Assembly: GCA_022823725.1 (NCBI GenBank)
Contig: JAJEHL010000026.1
Location: 558,001 to 622,000, forward strand
Length of the DNA: 64,000 nt
Direction of reading: 5' to 3'
Source: Candidatus Latescibacterota bacterium
Lineage (GTDB): Bacteria; Latescibacterota; UBA2968
Part shown: one piece after another, positions 40,681-49,089 of the stretch
How the letters are laid out: the number at the start of each line of letters is the position of its first letter
How positions within the stretch are numbered: the first letter of the stretch is position 1
Program-made: the position numbers and the translations under genes
Notes under the pieces: generated by a model
Told to the model about the DNA's origin: nothing
The model's database searches: none
Seen by the model: only the letters and a program-made list of their open reading frames with translations

Positions 40681-42081
40681 ATGAATGAGCAGGTCAGTAT
40701 GACGGTCCTGGTGATCGATGATGATGCACATATCCGGACTGCGATTGGAAAATTTCTCATTGCGAGAGGGCATACGGTTATCGAAGCGGCGAATGGGGAG
40801 AGGGGTGTGGAGGTGGTGGAGAGCCAGGCTGTGGATATTGTGATTACAGATGTGAAGATGCCTAAGATGGATGGGTTTGAGGTGCTTCGGCGGGTGCGTT
40901 CTGTTGCGCCTGAGACCGAAGTGATTGTAATTACCGGAGTTAAAGAGGCGGAGAATGCGTTTCGGGCGTTGCGAGAAGGGGCGTTTGATTTTTTCAATAA
41001 GCCTTTCAAGGTGGAGGAGTTGAATGCCGCTATTCAGCGCACGGTGCGCTATCAGATGATCCGAAAAGAGAAGGACAGGGTGCAAGACAGGTTGGATCAA
41101 TTCGTGGCGCAGGAGCGGGAGAGGAGCGGTTTGAATGCGCTGATAGGGGAGAGTGAGGCGGTTGTGAGGATGAAAGTGGAGATTCAGCAGGTGGCTGCGA
41201 CGGATCATACGACGGTGCTGATTGTTGGGGAGACGGGTACGGGGAAGGAATTGGTTGCGCGAGCCGTGCATAGCGAGAGCGATCGCGCTGGCGGTCCGTT
41301 TGTTCCGGTGAATTGCTCTGCGATTCCGGGCAATTTGTTTGAGAGCGCGTTTTTTGGGCACAAAAAGGGCGCGTTTACAGATGCGAGGGCAGATCAGAAG
41401 GGTCATTTTGAGATGGCAGATGGGGGTACGCTGTTTTTGGATGAGATCGGGGATATGCCGCTGGATATGCAGGTGCGTTTGTTGCGTGTTCTGGAGGATC
41501 GATGCATTCGTCCCGTGGGGAGTAGTGATGAGATCGCTGTGGATGTGCGCGTGGTTGCGGCGACCAATAGGGCGCTTGGTGTAGCGGTGAGGGATGGGTC
41601 TTTTAGAGAGGATTTGTATTACAGGTTGAATGTGTTTGCGATTCAAGTGCCGCCGTTGCGCGAGCGAGTGGGGGATGTGCTGTTCCTGGCGCGGCATTTT
41701 TTGGCTAATTGTGCACGCAATTTGGGAAAGTCGTTGGTGGGATTTTCGAGAGAGGCGGAGGAATTGCTTCAGAGACAGGTGTTTCCGGGTAATGTCCGGA
41801 TGCTGAAGAATGCAGTTGAACGGGCAGCGATTTTGTGTGGGAATGGGGAGATTGAGGCGGATGATCTGGATTTTGATCTGGTTGGGGATGGTTTCGGGGA
41901 TAGATGGGTTGAACAGGTGGTGCAGTCCTTTTCCGAGGATCAGATGAATTTGCCCGCGGTTGAGCGGGTACTGCTTCAAGAGGCTTTGCGACGGACAGAG
42001 GGGAACCAGGTTCAGGCAGCCGCGCTTCTGGGTGTTTCGCGGATGGTGCTGAGGAATAGGATGAAGAGGTATGGGTTGTAA
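40681..42081 (+). CDS. NtrC-family sigma-54-dependent response regulator
   Basis: 466 residues from ATG 40681. Receiver domain: VIDDDAHIRT with phospho-acceptor D57 (VITDVKMPKMDGFE), VITG and FFNKPF. AAA+ domain: Walker A GETGTGKEL, sigma-54 contact loop KKGAFTDARADQKG (GAFTDA in place of GAFTGA), Walker B GGTLFLDEIGDM, RLNVFAIQVPPLRER. The C-terminal Fis-type HTH reads EGNQVQAAALLGVSRMVLRN. It activates sigma-54 promoters on phosphorylation. The nearest kinase without a regulator is at 30132. Confidence 0.93.
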   Translation: MNEQVSMTVLVIDDDAHIRTAIGKFLIARGHTVIEAANGERGVEVVESQAVDIVITDVKMPKMDGFEVLRRVRSVAPETEVIVITGVKEAENAFRALREGAFDFFNKPFKVEELNAAIQRTVRYQMIRKEKDRVQDRLDQFVAQERERSGLNALIGESEAVVRMKVEIQQVAATDHTTVLIVGETGTGKELVARAVHSESDRAGGPFVPVNCSAIPGNLFESAFFGHKKGAFTDARADQKGHFEMADGGTLFLDEIGDMPLDMQVRLLRVLEDRCIRPVGSSDEIAVDVRVVAATNRALGVAVRDGSFREDLYYRLNVFAIQVPPLRERVGDVLFLARHFLANCARNLGKSLVGFSREAEELLQRQVFPGNVRMLKNAVERAAILCGNGEIEADDLDFDLVGDGFGDRWVEQVVQSFSEDQMNLPAVERVLLQEALRRTEGNQVQAAALLGVSRMVLRNRMKRYGL

Positions 42082-42083
42082 AG

Positions 42084-42128
42084 CCGTCATCGCGGCATGT
42101 TTTTGAGCCGCGATCCAGAAGGTTTGGT
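42084..42128. repeat. Interspersed palindromic repeat family A
   Basis: CCGTCATCGCGGCATG, TTTTT, GAGCCGCGATCCAGAAGGTT. It lies between the two convergent stops at 42081 and 42143 and may help termination there. Confidence 0.8.
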
Positions 42129-42142
42129 TGTCTTTTTTTGCA

Positions 42143-43324
42143 TTATGTGTCTCCCAATATGCGAATGTACAATGTGCCGCTGAATCGCACTTGTGTGCGT
42201 TTCAGTGTTTCGATTTTTTTCTCTTTTTCTGTTAGTTCTTGTTCCATTCGCCTCAGTTCGAGGTAGTGAATCGGTGGATAAGCCATTTTTGCGGTTTCCA
42301 GTTTTTCACGAATTCTCCACATTTCCTCTGATAGATTTTTTACGCGTTCTGATAAATTTTGAAGGACGGGTTGAAGCCGCGTGATGTCTCCTTTTCGGGC
42401 AAACTGAAATTTCAATGATCGGGAGGTGACGGTGATGGCATTGGGAGTTTCAGGCCCGGGGGAGAATGTATCAGATGCGTTGAGCCGTCCAGATACAAAA
42501 CTGTTTTCGGGGATCTGATTTACCAGTTGCTCATAGGTTTCGTTTTTCAACTGGCGCATCTGTATTTGTACGGGGCGGTCCGTTTTCCGCACGCGCACTT
42601 TGTCCGGTAAGATGGCGCCGTGTTCTCCGCATGTTTGAACCTGTCCGTTGTATATGATCCAGAACATGGTGGGTCTGGCGTCGAGGATCACACCTTCTCC
42701 GCGTATGTGCTCCCGCGTGTATCGCCAGCGTCCTTCAAAGGTTAAGATGGTTTCTGTGTCGGGTTGTCGGTAATCTGCGTACGCAGCAGAGGGCGTGGCC
42801 ATGAGGTATCTGAATGATTGCCAGATGCCTCCCGTGTGCAATATGGGCAGAAATATCAGGAGCATGAGCAAGAGTCCGATTAACAGATAGCCTTCTCCCA
42901 TAGATCCGGTTTTGATTCTGTATTTTGCACTGTTAGGGAAGACACAGGCCGCGAGATGGGGATAAAACAGGGGTACACCGCTCCTGGTGGCGCAATCGGC
43001 GATTATATGGCTCATATAGCCCAGGAGCAGGGCCGCGTAACACGAGGCTTGATAGATGAGCAGGGGCCAGATCATAACCGATAGGGCGAGCAGGCAGAGT
43101 AGCGAGTGTGTGATGGTGCGGTGTCCCCATTGCCTCTCGATGGGGATGGATGCAAATGGGAGCACGCGACCGATATAGCTTTTTGGTGAATCTATATCCG
43201 GGAGCACGCTTCCTATGATGGCGCATGCGACTGCGGGGAGATTGCGGTGAAGGGGCATGGAGAAGAACGAAAAGGACCCCGCTACGGTGAGTAGTCCGAA
43301 TGCAATGTGTGTCGGTGCGGTCAT
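42143..43324 (-). CDS. YdjM/DUF457-type membrane hydrolase with coiled-coil extension
   Basis: 393 residues from ATG 43324, overlapping the AAA gene stop by four bases. The N-terminal half has the membrane-bound metal-dependent hydrolase pattern: PTHIAFGLLT, IIGSVLPDIDSPKS, RQWGHRTITHSLLCL (His ligands) and LLGYMSHIIADCATRSGVPL, as in YdjM (DUF457). The C-terminal half is extra: a beta region and a coiled coil (NLSERVKNLSEEMWRIREKL, EQELTEKEKKIETLK). YdjM-type proteins are thought to modify lipids or envelope components. Its strict coupling with an AAA ATPase is unusual. Confidence 0.75.
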   Translation of the reverse strand: MTAPTHIAFGLLTVAGSFSFFSMPLHRNLPAVACAIIGSVLPDIDSPKSYIGRVLPFASIPIERQWGHRTITHSLLCLLALSVMIWPLLIYQASCYAALLLGYMSHIIADCATRSGVPLFYPHLAACVFPNSAKYRIKTGSMGEGYLLIGLLLMLLIFLPILHTGGIWQSFRYLMATPSAAYADYRQPDTETILTFEGRWRYTREHIRGEGVILDARPTMFWIIYNGQVQTCGEHGAILPDKVRVRKTDRPVQIQMRQLKNETYEQLVNQIPENSFVSGRLNASDTFSPGPETPNAITVTSRSLKFQFARKGDITRLQPVLQNLSERVKNLSEEMWRIREKLETAKMAYPPIHYLELRRMEQELTEKEKKIETLKRTQVRFSGTLYIRILGDT

Positions 43325-44166
43325 CGTTTGAACCTGTACATGAAGAATCGAATGCCTACGAGTATCGCGCTGCCGATGCCAGCGAGTACATAGCCCTCCA
43401 TGCTCCCGATACCACGCATGAAGAATCTCGCTGCGACCACTGTGAGTAAGAGGAGGACGACTACGGCGGTGAGGTCGATCTGGTTTCGGGCGCCTGTATG
43501 AGATACCTGTCGCACGGCGGATCGGGTTACGGCGGGTTCTTTGCGGAGTCTTTCGACGATTTCGATGATGGCGCGTGGGTTGCCAGCACTTTGTTGCAAG
43601 ATGTGGGTTTCGGTCATGTGGTAGTCTTCTATTTTTGCGCCGGTAGCACATTGTCGAATGAGGTTTTTTGCTTCTGGAGTGGATAAGGGTTCTATTTCTA
43701 TGCGGTCGAATTTCCAGAAGTGTTTTTCGTACGTTTTTTTGATTTCGTGCAGGGCGGTTATGATGGTGAATTTGTGGCTGAGTTTGTCGATTAGGCGGCC
43801 GACGGAGGGTGTCATGTCGGATAGGTCATCGACGATTAAGACGCATTCGTTTTTTGTTACTGCGTCGAGTACCATGTCTGTCCAGGCTTGAATGGTTTCG
43901 CGGGTGTGTCGTTTTTTGATTTTTTCAAAGTCCTCATTATGCGGATAGAGTTTTCCGCTTTTGTGAAGTTCTTCCGCAATATTTATGAGGGCTTCTTTTA
44001 TTGGGGATAGGGTTTTTACTTTGAGGACATGGTCTGCGTCGAGCTGTGCGAGGAGATGGCTTTTGCCTATGCCGACGGGACCGATGAGCAGGGTGTCGAT
44101 GCGTTTTGATAGGTTTTCTTCTATCAAGCGCAGTTTTTCTTTTCGATCTGCTGACGGGTGTATCAT
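43321..44166 (-). CDS. AAA ATPase with C-terminal membrane helices
   Basis: 281 residues. P-loop LLIGPVGIGKSHLLAQLD (about 26-43), Walker B CVLIVDDLSDM, then sensor region FTIITALHEIKK and GNPRAIIEIVERL. Two membrane helices close the protein (LTAVVVLLLLTVVAARFFM and YVLAGIGSAILVGIRFFMY). Translation is coupled to the YdjM-like gene. A 21-bp three-copy array lies about 145 bases upstream. A membrane-tethered ATPase working on or with the hydrolase is likely; the process is unknown. Confidence 0.7.
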   Translation of the reverse strand: MIHPSADRKEKLRLIEENLSKRIDTLLIGPVGIGKSHLLAQLDADHVLKVKTLSPIKEALINIAEELHKSGKLYPHNEDFEKIKKRHTRETIQAWTDMVLDAVTKNECVLIVDDLSDMTPSVGRLIDKLSHKFTIITALHEIKKTYEKHFWKFDRIEIEPLSTPEAKNLIRQCATGAKIEDYHMTETHILQQSAGNPRAIIEIVERLRKEPAVTRSAVRQVSHTGARNQIDLTAVVVLLLLTVVAARFFMRGIGSMEGYVLAGIGSAILVGIRFFMYRFKR

Positions 44167-44310
44167 GAGAAACGCCCTCCTGTATGGGTTGGAATTGAAA
44201 CTTCGTGCCCTTTATACAGCGCAAAAATCGTGCCAAAAATTGCAAAAAACCCGTAACTGCTTGCAGGAGAGCGCATTTTTAGAAAATGCCGAAAATTGAG
44301 CATGCGGCCA

Positions 44311-44375
44311 ACTGTTTCAAATGAAACAGTAAGTGTTCCAAATGAAACAGTTGGTGTGTCATATGAAACAGTTGG
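44311..44375. promoter_or_regulatory. Three tandem 21-bp repeats with palindromic core
   Basis: TGAAACAG recurs at 44322, 44343 and 44364, exactly 21 bases apart. Each is preceded by a half-site: TGTTTCAAA, TGTTCCAAA, TGTGTCATA. The first unit is a perfect palindrome TGTTTCA-AA-TGAAACA. It starts right after the pyrK stop and lies in the 209-base leader of the AAA/YdjM pair. The two-turn spacing puts all sites on one DNA face, as in cooperative operators. Confidence 0.7.
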
Positions 44376-45167
44376 TTACCACACAATTTCGTGGGCGTTG
44401 ACGACGGGTCCTTCGAGGCAGACGCGGCGATAGCGCTGGTCTTCGGTGGGATAGGTTTTGTATTCGACCACGCATCCGACACAGGCGCCGAAACCGCAGG
44501 CCATGTGGTTTTCGAGGGAGGCAAAGCAGGGGGTGTTTAATTCGGCGGCGATGTCGGCTACGCGCGCCATCATGGGATGGGGACCACAGGTGAGGATGGT
44601 GGTGTGGTTCGGGAGGGTGTGTTCGGCAATGCGTTCTGTGACAAATCCGCGGTGGCCCACACTGCCGTCATCGGTGGCGATGTGGAGGGGGAGGTCGGCG
44701 GGTAGAAGTGCGGACATGTCGGGCAGGCGCGCGGCATTTGCTGCGCCCATGAGGTAGATCATGTCGGAACGGCGGTCGGGGTGTTCCCACGCCAGAAATG
44801 CGAGGGGGACGAGGCCGACGCCACCGGCGACGAGGAGGATGCGTTTGGTTTCTGGGGGGGCAAAAGGACGGCCCAGGGGTCCGATGACATTAAATTGGTC
44901 GCCACATTGGGCAACGGATAAGCGTTCGGTGCCGGGTCCGATGACGTCGTAGATGAGGTCGAGCCAGCCAGCTTTGCGATCTGCGCGCAATACGCTGAAG
45001 GGGCGGCGAAGATATGGTGATTCCGTCAGGATTTGCAGGAATTGCGCTGGGCGAGAGATGGTTGCGAGTTCGGGCGCGTGCAGGCGCATGAGATATACGC
45101 CCTGTGCAATGGGGTCGTTTTTTTCGACGATGGCAGTTTCGGAGATGAAGTTCGGGATTTCGGGCAT
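44376..45167 (-). CDS. pyrK: Dihydroorotate dehydrogenase electron-transfer subunit PyrK
   Basis: 263 residues with the ferredoxin-reductase layout: FAD-binding YLRRPFSVLRAD (RPxS), a nucleotide-binding segment ILLVAGGVGLVPLAFLAW, TILTCGPHPMM, and the 2Fe-2S cluster cysteines in ENHMACGFGACVGCVVE with a fourth in RRVCLEGPVVNAHEI. PyrK passes electrons from PyrD-bound FMN to NAD in pyrimidine synthesis. No pyrD is in the window, but carB lies in the same operon. Confidence 0.92.
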   Translation of the reverse strand: MPEIPNFISETAIVEKNDPIAQGVYLMRLHAPELATISRPAQFLQILTESPYLRRPFSVLRADRKAGWLDLIYDVIGPGTERLSVAQCGDQFNVIGPLGRPFAPPETKRILLVAGGVGLVPLAFLAWEHPDRRSDMIYLMGAANAARLPDMSALLPADLPLHIATDDGSVGHRGFVTERIAEHTLPNHTTILTCGPHPMMARVADIAAELNTPCFASLENHMACGFGACVGCVVEYKTYPTEDQRYRRVCLEGPVVNAHEIVW

Positions 45168-45170
45168 TAT

Positions 45171-47270
45171 CTACTCTGGCGGTTCAAAATAGATGGATAT
45201 GTCTATCCACATGTCGCGCGGCGCGTCTTCGTGTATGCCGGGTTCAAAGGTGTATTGTTTTACGGCTTCCACTGCGGCACTGTGAAATAATTCGGGTCCA
45301 GAGGTTACATGGACTTCGCCCACGTTGCCGTTTTTTAAGATCAGCAAGCGCAGGATGACTGTGGCGGGTTTGCCATCGGCTCTGGCTTCTTCGGGGTATT
45401 CGGGTTCGATTTCTTCTACGACCTGAGGTTCTTCGTCGGCATCTACGGCTTCCATGATACCGCCTCCGATAATGACATCGGGTTTGAAGGCGGGTTTTGG
45501 GGCGGGTGTTTTTTGTGTTCTGAGCTTTGATATATCAGGTGGGGTATCCGTTGTATCAGATCGCGTTGTGTCGGGTTGAGTCTCCGACGGTTGCGTTTGG
45601 GTGGTGTCTGCTGGTTCGGGCGGGGGGTCGAGGAATTTGCCTTCGAGTTTGTCGGTTGCAATTTTGCCGTATTGTGTCAGGGGATACCGCTCCTGCACTT
45701 GTTCGTAAATGGTTTTTGCCTGTTCGCGTTGGTCCAGGTCGTTTTCGTAGGTCCAGGCGAGGGCAAAAAGGGCTTTTGGCGCAAAGAGACTGTTGGGATA
45801 TTCGTCGGCTATTTGTCGATAGATGGGTGCGATATCCTGTGCGGGTGTGCCTTCCTGGATGCGTTTTTCTGCTTGCAGAAATCGCGTTTCTGCCAGGGCA
45901 TCATCGGCGTGTTTTTGATTGAGGCGCGTCCGAGCTTCAACGGCATAAGGCGTGTTGGGGTGTTGGTCGAGGAGCAGTTGGAAGTGTTCGCGCGCTGCGG
46001 GTTCATTTTTCAGGCTGTCGGCATAAATAAGTCCGATGGCATAATGCACTTTGGGTGCGAGATCAGAACTGTCGGACAGGCTCAATACGCGTTGATAAAT
46101 ACTCAGGGATGAATCGGGTTCGCCGAGATTAAAGAGGTATAGTTCGGCGAGATCAAAAAGGGGTCCCAATGCTTTTTGCGGGTCTTCGGCTTTTTCGATC
46201 TGATTTTGATAGCGTTCGAGTGCTACGAGGTCTTTTTGCCGTTGCAAAGCGAGTTGGCCTTCGTCCGAGCTTCGATCTTCGCGAACGGCTTTTTCAAATA
46301 GTTCTTTGGCTTTTTCCAGGTTTTTACGCGATTTTTGTTCGATGAGGCCCAGGCGGTAAAACGCTTCTGCACTGTATTCGCTACGGGGGTATTTTTTTCC
46401 GACATCACTGTAAATTTCTTCCGCAGTTTCAACTTGATCTTTCTGTTGGTATATAAGCGCCTGTTTGAGGCGGATTTCGGCTTCGTAAATGCGAAGCCGT
46501 TTGATTTTTAATATTTTCTGGTACGTGTCCAGAGCCTCGTCGTATTTCTGCTGGCGCTCGAGGGTTTCGCCAATTTTGACGCGGGTTTCAAAATTTGTTC
46601 TGGTATCGGGTTTTGATTTTAGCACGTTTTCGTAGGCTTCAAGTGCGTCATCGTATCGGTTTAATTCGAGGAGGTTATTGCCCACGCCTTGCCAGGCCCG
46701 CGCGCGCAATTTGTGCTTTTTGTCGAGTGTTTCGAGTAGTGTCTTATAGGATATAATCGCGTCTTCTCTATTGCCCTGTGTGGCTTCCATTTCCGCGAGT
46801 GCCAAATTTGATAGGCCGTACAACTCCGGATCGGTTTTTTTGTCGAAAAGAGAAAATGTAGTCCGCGCTTCATTGGTGCGGTTCATTGCCCAGAGTGCGA
46901 GGCCCTGCCAGTAGCGCGTTTCGGGGATTAGTTCACTTTGTGGAAAGAGTTTTTGCAGTTCTTGAAATTTGGTCAGTGCTTCGGCGTAGTCTGCGCGCCA
47001 ATAAGACGCTTTGCCGATGAGTAGCAGACTGTCGTCGAACCATTTGCTATCGGGAAAGTATTTGAGCACGATGGATGCCTTGACAATGGCCCGCTGGTAG
47101 AGCGCGCGATAGGTCGCAGGCGTTATTCGGCTGCCGGGATTTTCGGATTCGAGGCGTTTTAGTTCGGCAATATTGTAATGTTGTTTGGCATTGTAAAAGG
47201 TGTTGTAGTACACACTTTTGCAAGCCAGACAAAGGAAGCAGATGGACGCGATGTAGATGAGACGAGACAT
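45171..47270 (-). CDS. TPR lipoprotein with C-terminal TonB domain
   Basis: 699 residues. A lipobox (SICFLCLAC, Cys17) is followed by about a dozen TPR-type units (for example FYRLGLIEQKSRKNLEKAKE and LDTYQKILKIKRLRIYEAEI), a Pro/Thr-rich linker, and a TonB C-terminal domain (EPEYPEEARADGKPATVILR … SAAVEAVKQYTFEPG). TonB domains normally sit on a membrane-anchored protein; here the anchor is a lipid and the spacer is TPR. It probably acts in the periplasm as a scaffold. Its place between pyrK and carB seems functionally unrelated. Confidence 0.85.
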   Translation of the reverse strand: MSRLIYIASICFLCLACKSVYYNTFYNAKQHYNIAELKRLESENPGSRITPATYRALYQRAIVKASIVLKYFPDSKWFDDSLLLIGKASYWRADYAEALTKFQELQKLFPQSELIPETRYWQGLALWAMNRTNEARTTFSLFDKKTDPELYGLSNLALAEMEATQGNREDAIISYKTLLETLDKKHKLRARAWQGVGNNLLELNRYDDALEAYENVLKSKPDTRTNFETRVKIGETLERQQKYDEALDTYQKILKIKRLRIYEAEIRLKQALIYQQKDQVETAEEIYSDVGKKYPRSEYSAEAFYRLGLIEQKSRKNLEKAKELFEKAVREDRSSDEGQLALQRQKDLVALERYQNQIEKAEDPQKALGPLFDLAELYLFNLGEPDSSLSIYQRVLSLSDSSDLAPKVHYAIGLIYADSLKNEPAAREHFQLLLDQHPNTPYAVEARTRLNQKHADDALAETRFLQAEKRIQEGTPAQDIAPIYRQIADEYPNSLFAPKALFALAWTYENDLDQREQAKTIYEQVQERYPLTQYGKIATDKLEGKFLDPPPEPADTTQTQPSETQPDTTRSDTTDTPPDISKLRTQKTPAPKPAFKPDVIIGGGIMEAVDADEEPQVVEEIEPEYPEEARADGKPATVILRLLILKNGNVGEVHVTSGPELFHSAAVEAVKQYTFEPGIHEDAPRDMWIDISIYFEPPE

Positions 47271-47275
47271 GGGAG

Positions 47276-49087
47276 TTAAGGAGTATGAAAGTCCTGGAGT
47301 GAACGGATGCGAATTGCGCTGTTGTTTTTGAGCGATTGGATGCCGGCAACAGCCGCCGCCGCGCCCGATAAGGTGGTTGTGTAGGGCAGGCCATATTGAA
47401 CGGCGGCCTTGCGAATTTCGGGGTCGGCGGCTTGAGATTGTTCTCCTGCGGGCGTGTTGATCATGAGAGAAATTTCGCCGTTTTTGATGGCGTCGAGGAT
47501 ATTTGGGCGCCCTTCCTGGATTTTGAAGATCAGGTTGCAGGCTATGTTGTGGTTTTGGAGAAAGGCGCGAGTGCCTCGGGTGGCAATCAGACGAAAGTTC
47601 ATGTCGGATAGTTGTTGGGCAATCGGTATAAGTCCTTCCTTATCGTGGTCGTTGACACTCAAAAATACGGTTCCATCCTGGGGCAGGCGCACGCCTGCAC
47701 CGAGTTGCGCTTTTTGAAAGCTGAGGCCAAAGTCGGTATCTATGCCCATGACTTCCCCCGTGGATTTCATTTCGGGACCGAGTACGGTGTCAACGCCGGG
47801 AAATTTGTTGAAGGGCAAGACGGCTTCTTTGACGGCAATGTGGTTGATGGGCACTTCTCGGGTAAAGTCCTGTTCTACAAGTGTGCGTCCGACCATTGCG
47901 CGGACAGCGACTTTTGCCAGGGGCACGCCGATGGCTTTGCTGACAAAGGGGACAGTTCGGGATGCCCTGGGGTTGACTTCTATAATAAATACGTCTTCGC
48001 CTTGAATGGCAAACTGAATGTTCATGAGGCCGACCACGTTGAGTGCTCTGGCCAGGGCGCGCGTGTGGCTTCGCAGCTCATTGAGGTTGGCGTCGGAGAT
48101 CTGGTACGGGGGCAAGACGCAGGCACTATCGCCAGAGTGAACGCCCGCACTTTCGATGTGTTGCATGATGCCGCCGATGACGACCGCTGTTGGATCTGCT
48201 ACGGCATCGACATCAAATTCGTGTGCGTCTTCTAAAAATCGGTCGATGAGGATGGGGCGTTCAGGAGAGGCTTCTATTGCATTGCGCATATAGGCGATGA
48301 GGGCGTCGCGGTCATATACAATTGCCATTGCGCGACCCCCGAGTACGTAAGAGGGGCGCACGAGAACTGGATATCCGATTTGTTCGGCTATGGCGATTGC
48401 TTCATCGGTGCTTACTGCGGTGCCGTTTTCGGGTTGTCGTATGCCCAGTTTTTTGATGAGGGCGCCAAAGCGTTTGCGATCTTCGGCCAGGTCAATGGCG
48501 TCGGGCGATGTGCCGGCGATGTTGAGGCCTCCGCGTTCGAGGTCGCGCGCGAGGTTGAGCGGTGTTTGTCCGCCGAATTGGACGATGACGCCGTCGGGTT
48601 GTTCAATATCGGCAATGCTGAGTACGTCTTCGGCAGTGAGTGGTTCAAAGTAGAGTTTGTCAGATGTGTCGTAGTCGGTGGAGACGGTTTCGGGGTTGGA
48701 GTTGACCATGATGGTCTCATAGCCGTCTTCTTTGAGGGCATAGGAGGCGTGACAACAACAATAGTCGAATTCGATGCCCTGTCCAATGCGATTGGGACCG
48801 CCGCCCAGGATCATGATTTTTTGGCGATCGGATCGGATGGCTTCGTTGTCTGTCTCATAGGTCGAATAGTGATACGGTGTATAGGCTTCAAATTCGGCCG
48901 CGCATGTATCTACAGTTTTGAATACGGGCGCAACGCCGAGTTCTTTTCGCAGGGCGCGAACAGTCCATTCGTCACTTTGCCACAGGTGTGCCAGTTGGCG
49001 GTCAGAGAAGCCGTGGCGTTTGGCTTTGAGCAGGTCTGCGCGAGAGATACGCGATTTTAAGTCGTTGAGTGTGTGCTGTTTTGTCAT
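47276..49087 (-). CDS. carB: Carbamoyl-phosphate synthase large subunit, C-terminal half (split carB)
   Basis: 603 residues covering the second half of CarB: end of the oligomerisation domain (LLKAKRHGFSDRQLAHLWQS), the second ATP-grasp domain (IMILGGGPNRIGQGIEFDYC, YPVLVRPSYVLGGRAM, EVNPRASRTVPFVSKA) and the MGS-like allosteric domain (FLSVNDHDKEGLIPIAQQLS). It forms carbamoyl phosphate from carbamate with ATP. The N-terminal half is a separate frame two bases upstream, as in Aquifex and some archaea. Confidence 0.93.
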   Translation of the reverse strand: MTKQHTLNDLKSRISRADLLKAKRHGFSDRQLAHLWQSDEWTVRALRKELGVAPVFKTVDTCAAEFEAYTPYHYSTYETDNEAIRSDRQKIMILGGGPNRIGQGIEFDYCCCHASYALKEDGYETIMVNSNPETVSTDYDTSDKLYFEPLTAEDVLSIADIEQPDGVIVQFGGQTPLNLARDLERGGLNIAGTSPDAIDLAEDRKRFGALIKKLGIRQPENGTAVSTDEAIAIAEQIGYPVLVRPSYVLGGRAMAIVYDRDALIAYMRNAIEASPERPILIDRFLEDAHEFDVDAVADPTAVVIGGIMQHIESAGVHSGDSACVLPPYQISDANLNELRSHTRALARALNVVGLMNIQFAIQGEDVFIIEVNPRASRTVPFVSKAIGVPLAKVAVRAMVGRTLVEQDFTREVPINHIAVKEAVLPFNKFPGVDTVLGPEMKSTGEVMGIDTDFGLSFQKAQLGAGVRLPQDGTVFLSVNDHDKEGLIPIAQQLSDMNFRLIATRGTRAFLQNHNIACNLIFKIQEGRPNILDAIKNGEISLMINTPAGEQSQAADPEIRKAAVQYGLPYTTTLSGAAAAVAGIQSLKNNSAIRIRSLQDFHTP

Positions 49088-49089
49088 AG

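Noticed and set aside
44279-44375. 21-bp repeats considered as coding heptads
   Set aside because: They lie after the pyrK stop codon; the only frame through them is antisense-like and has no start, so a DNA-level element is more likely.
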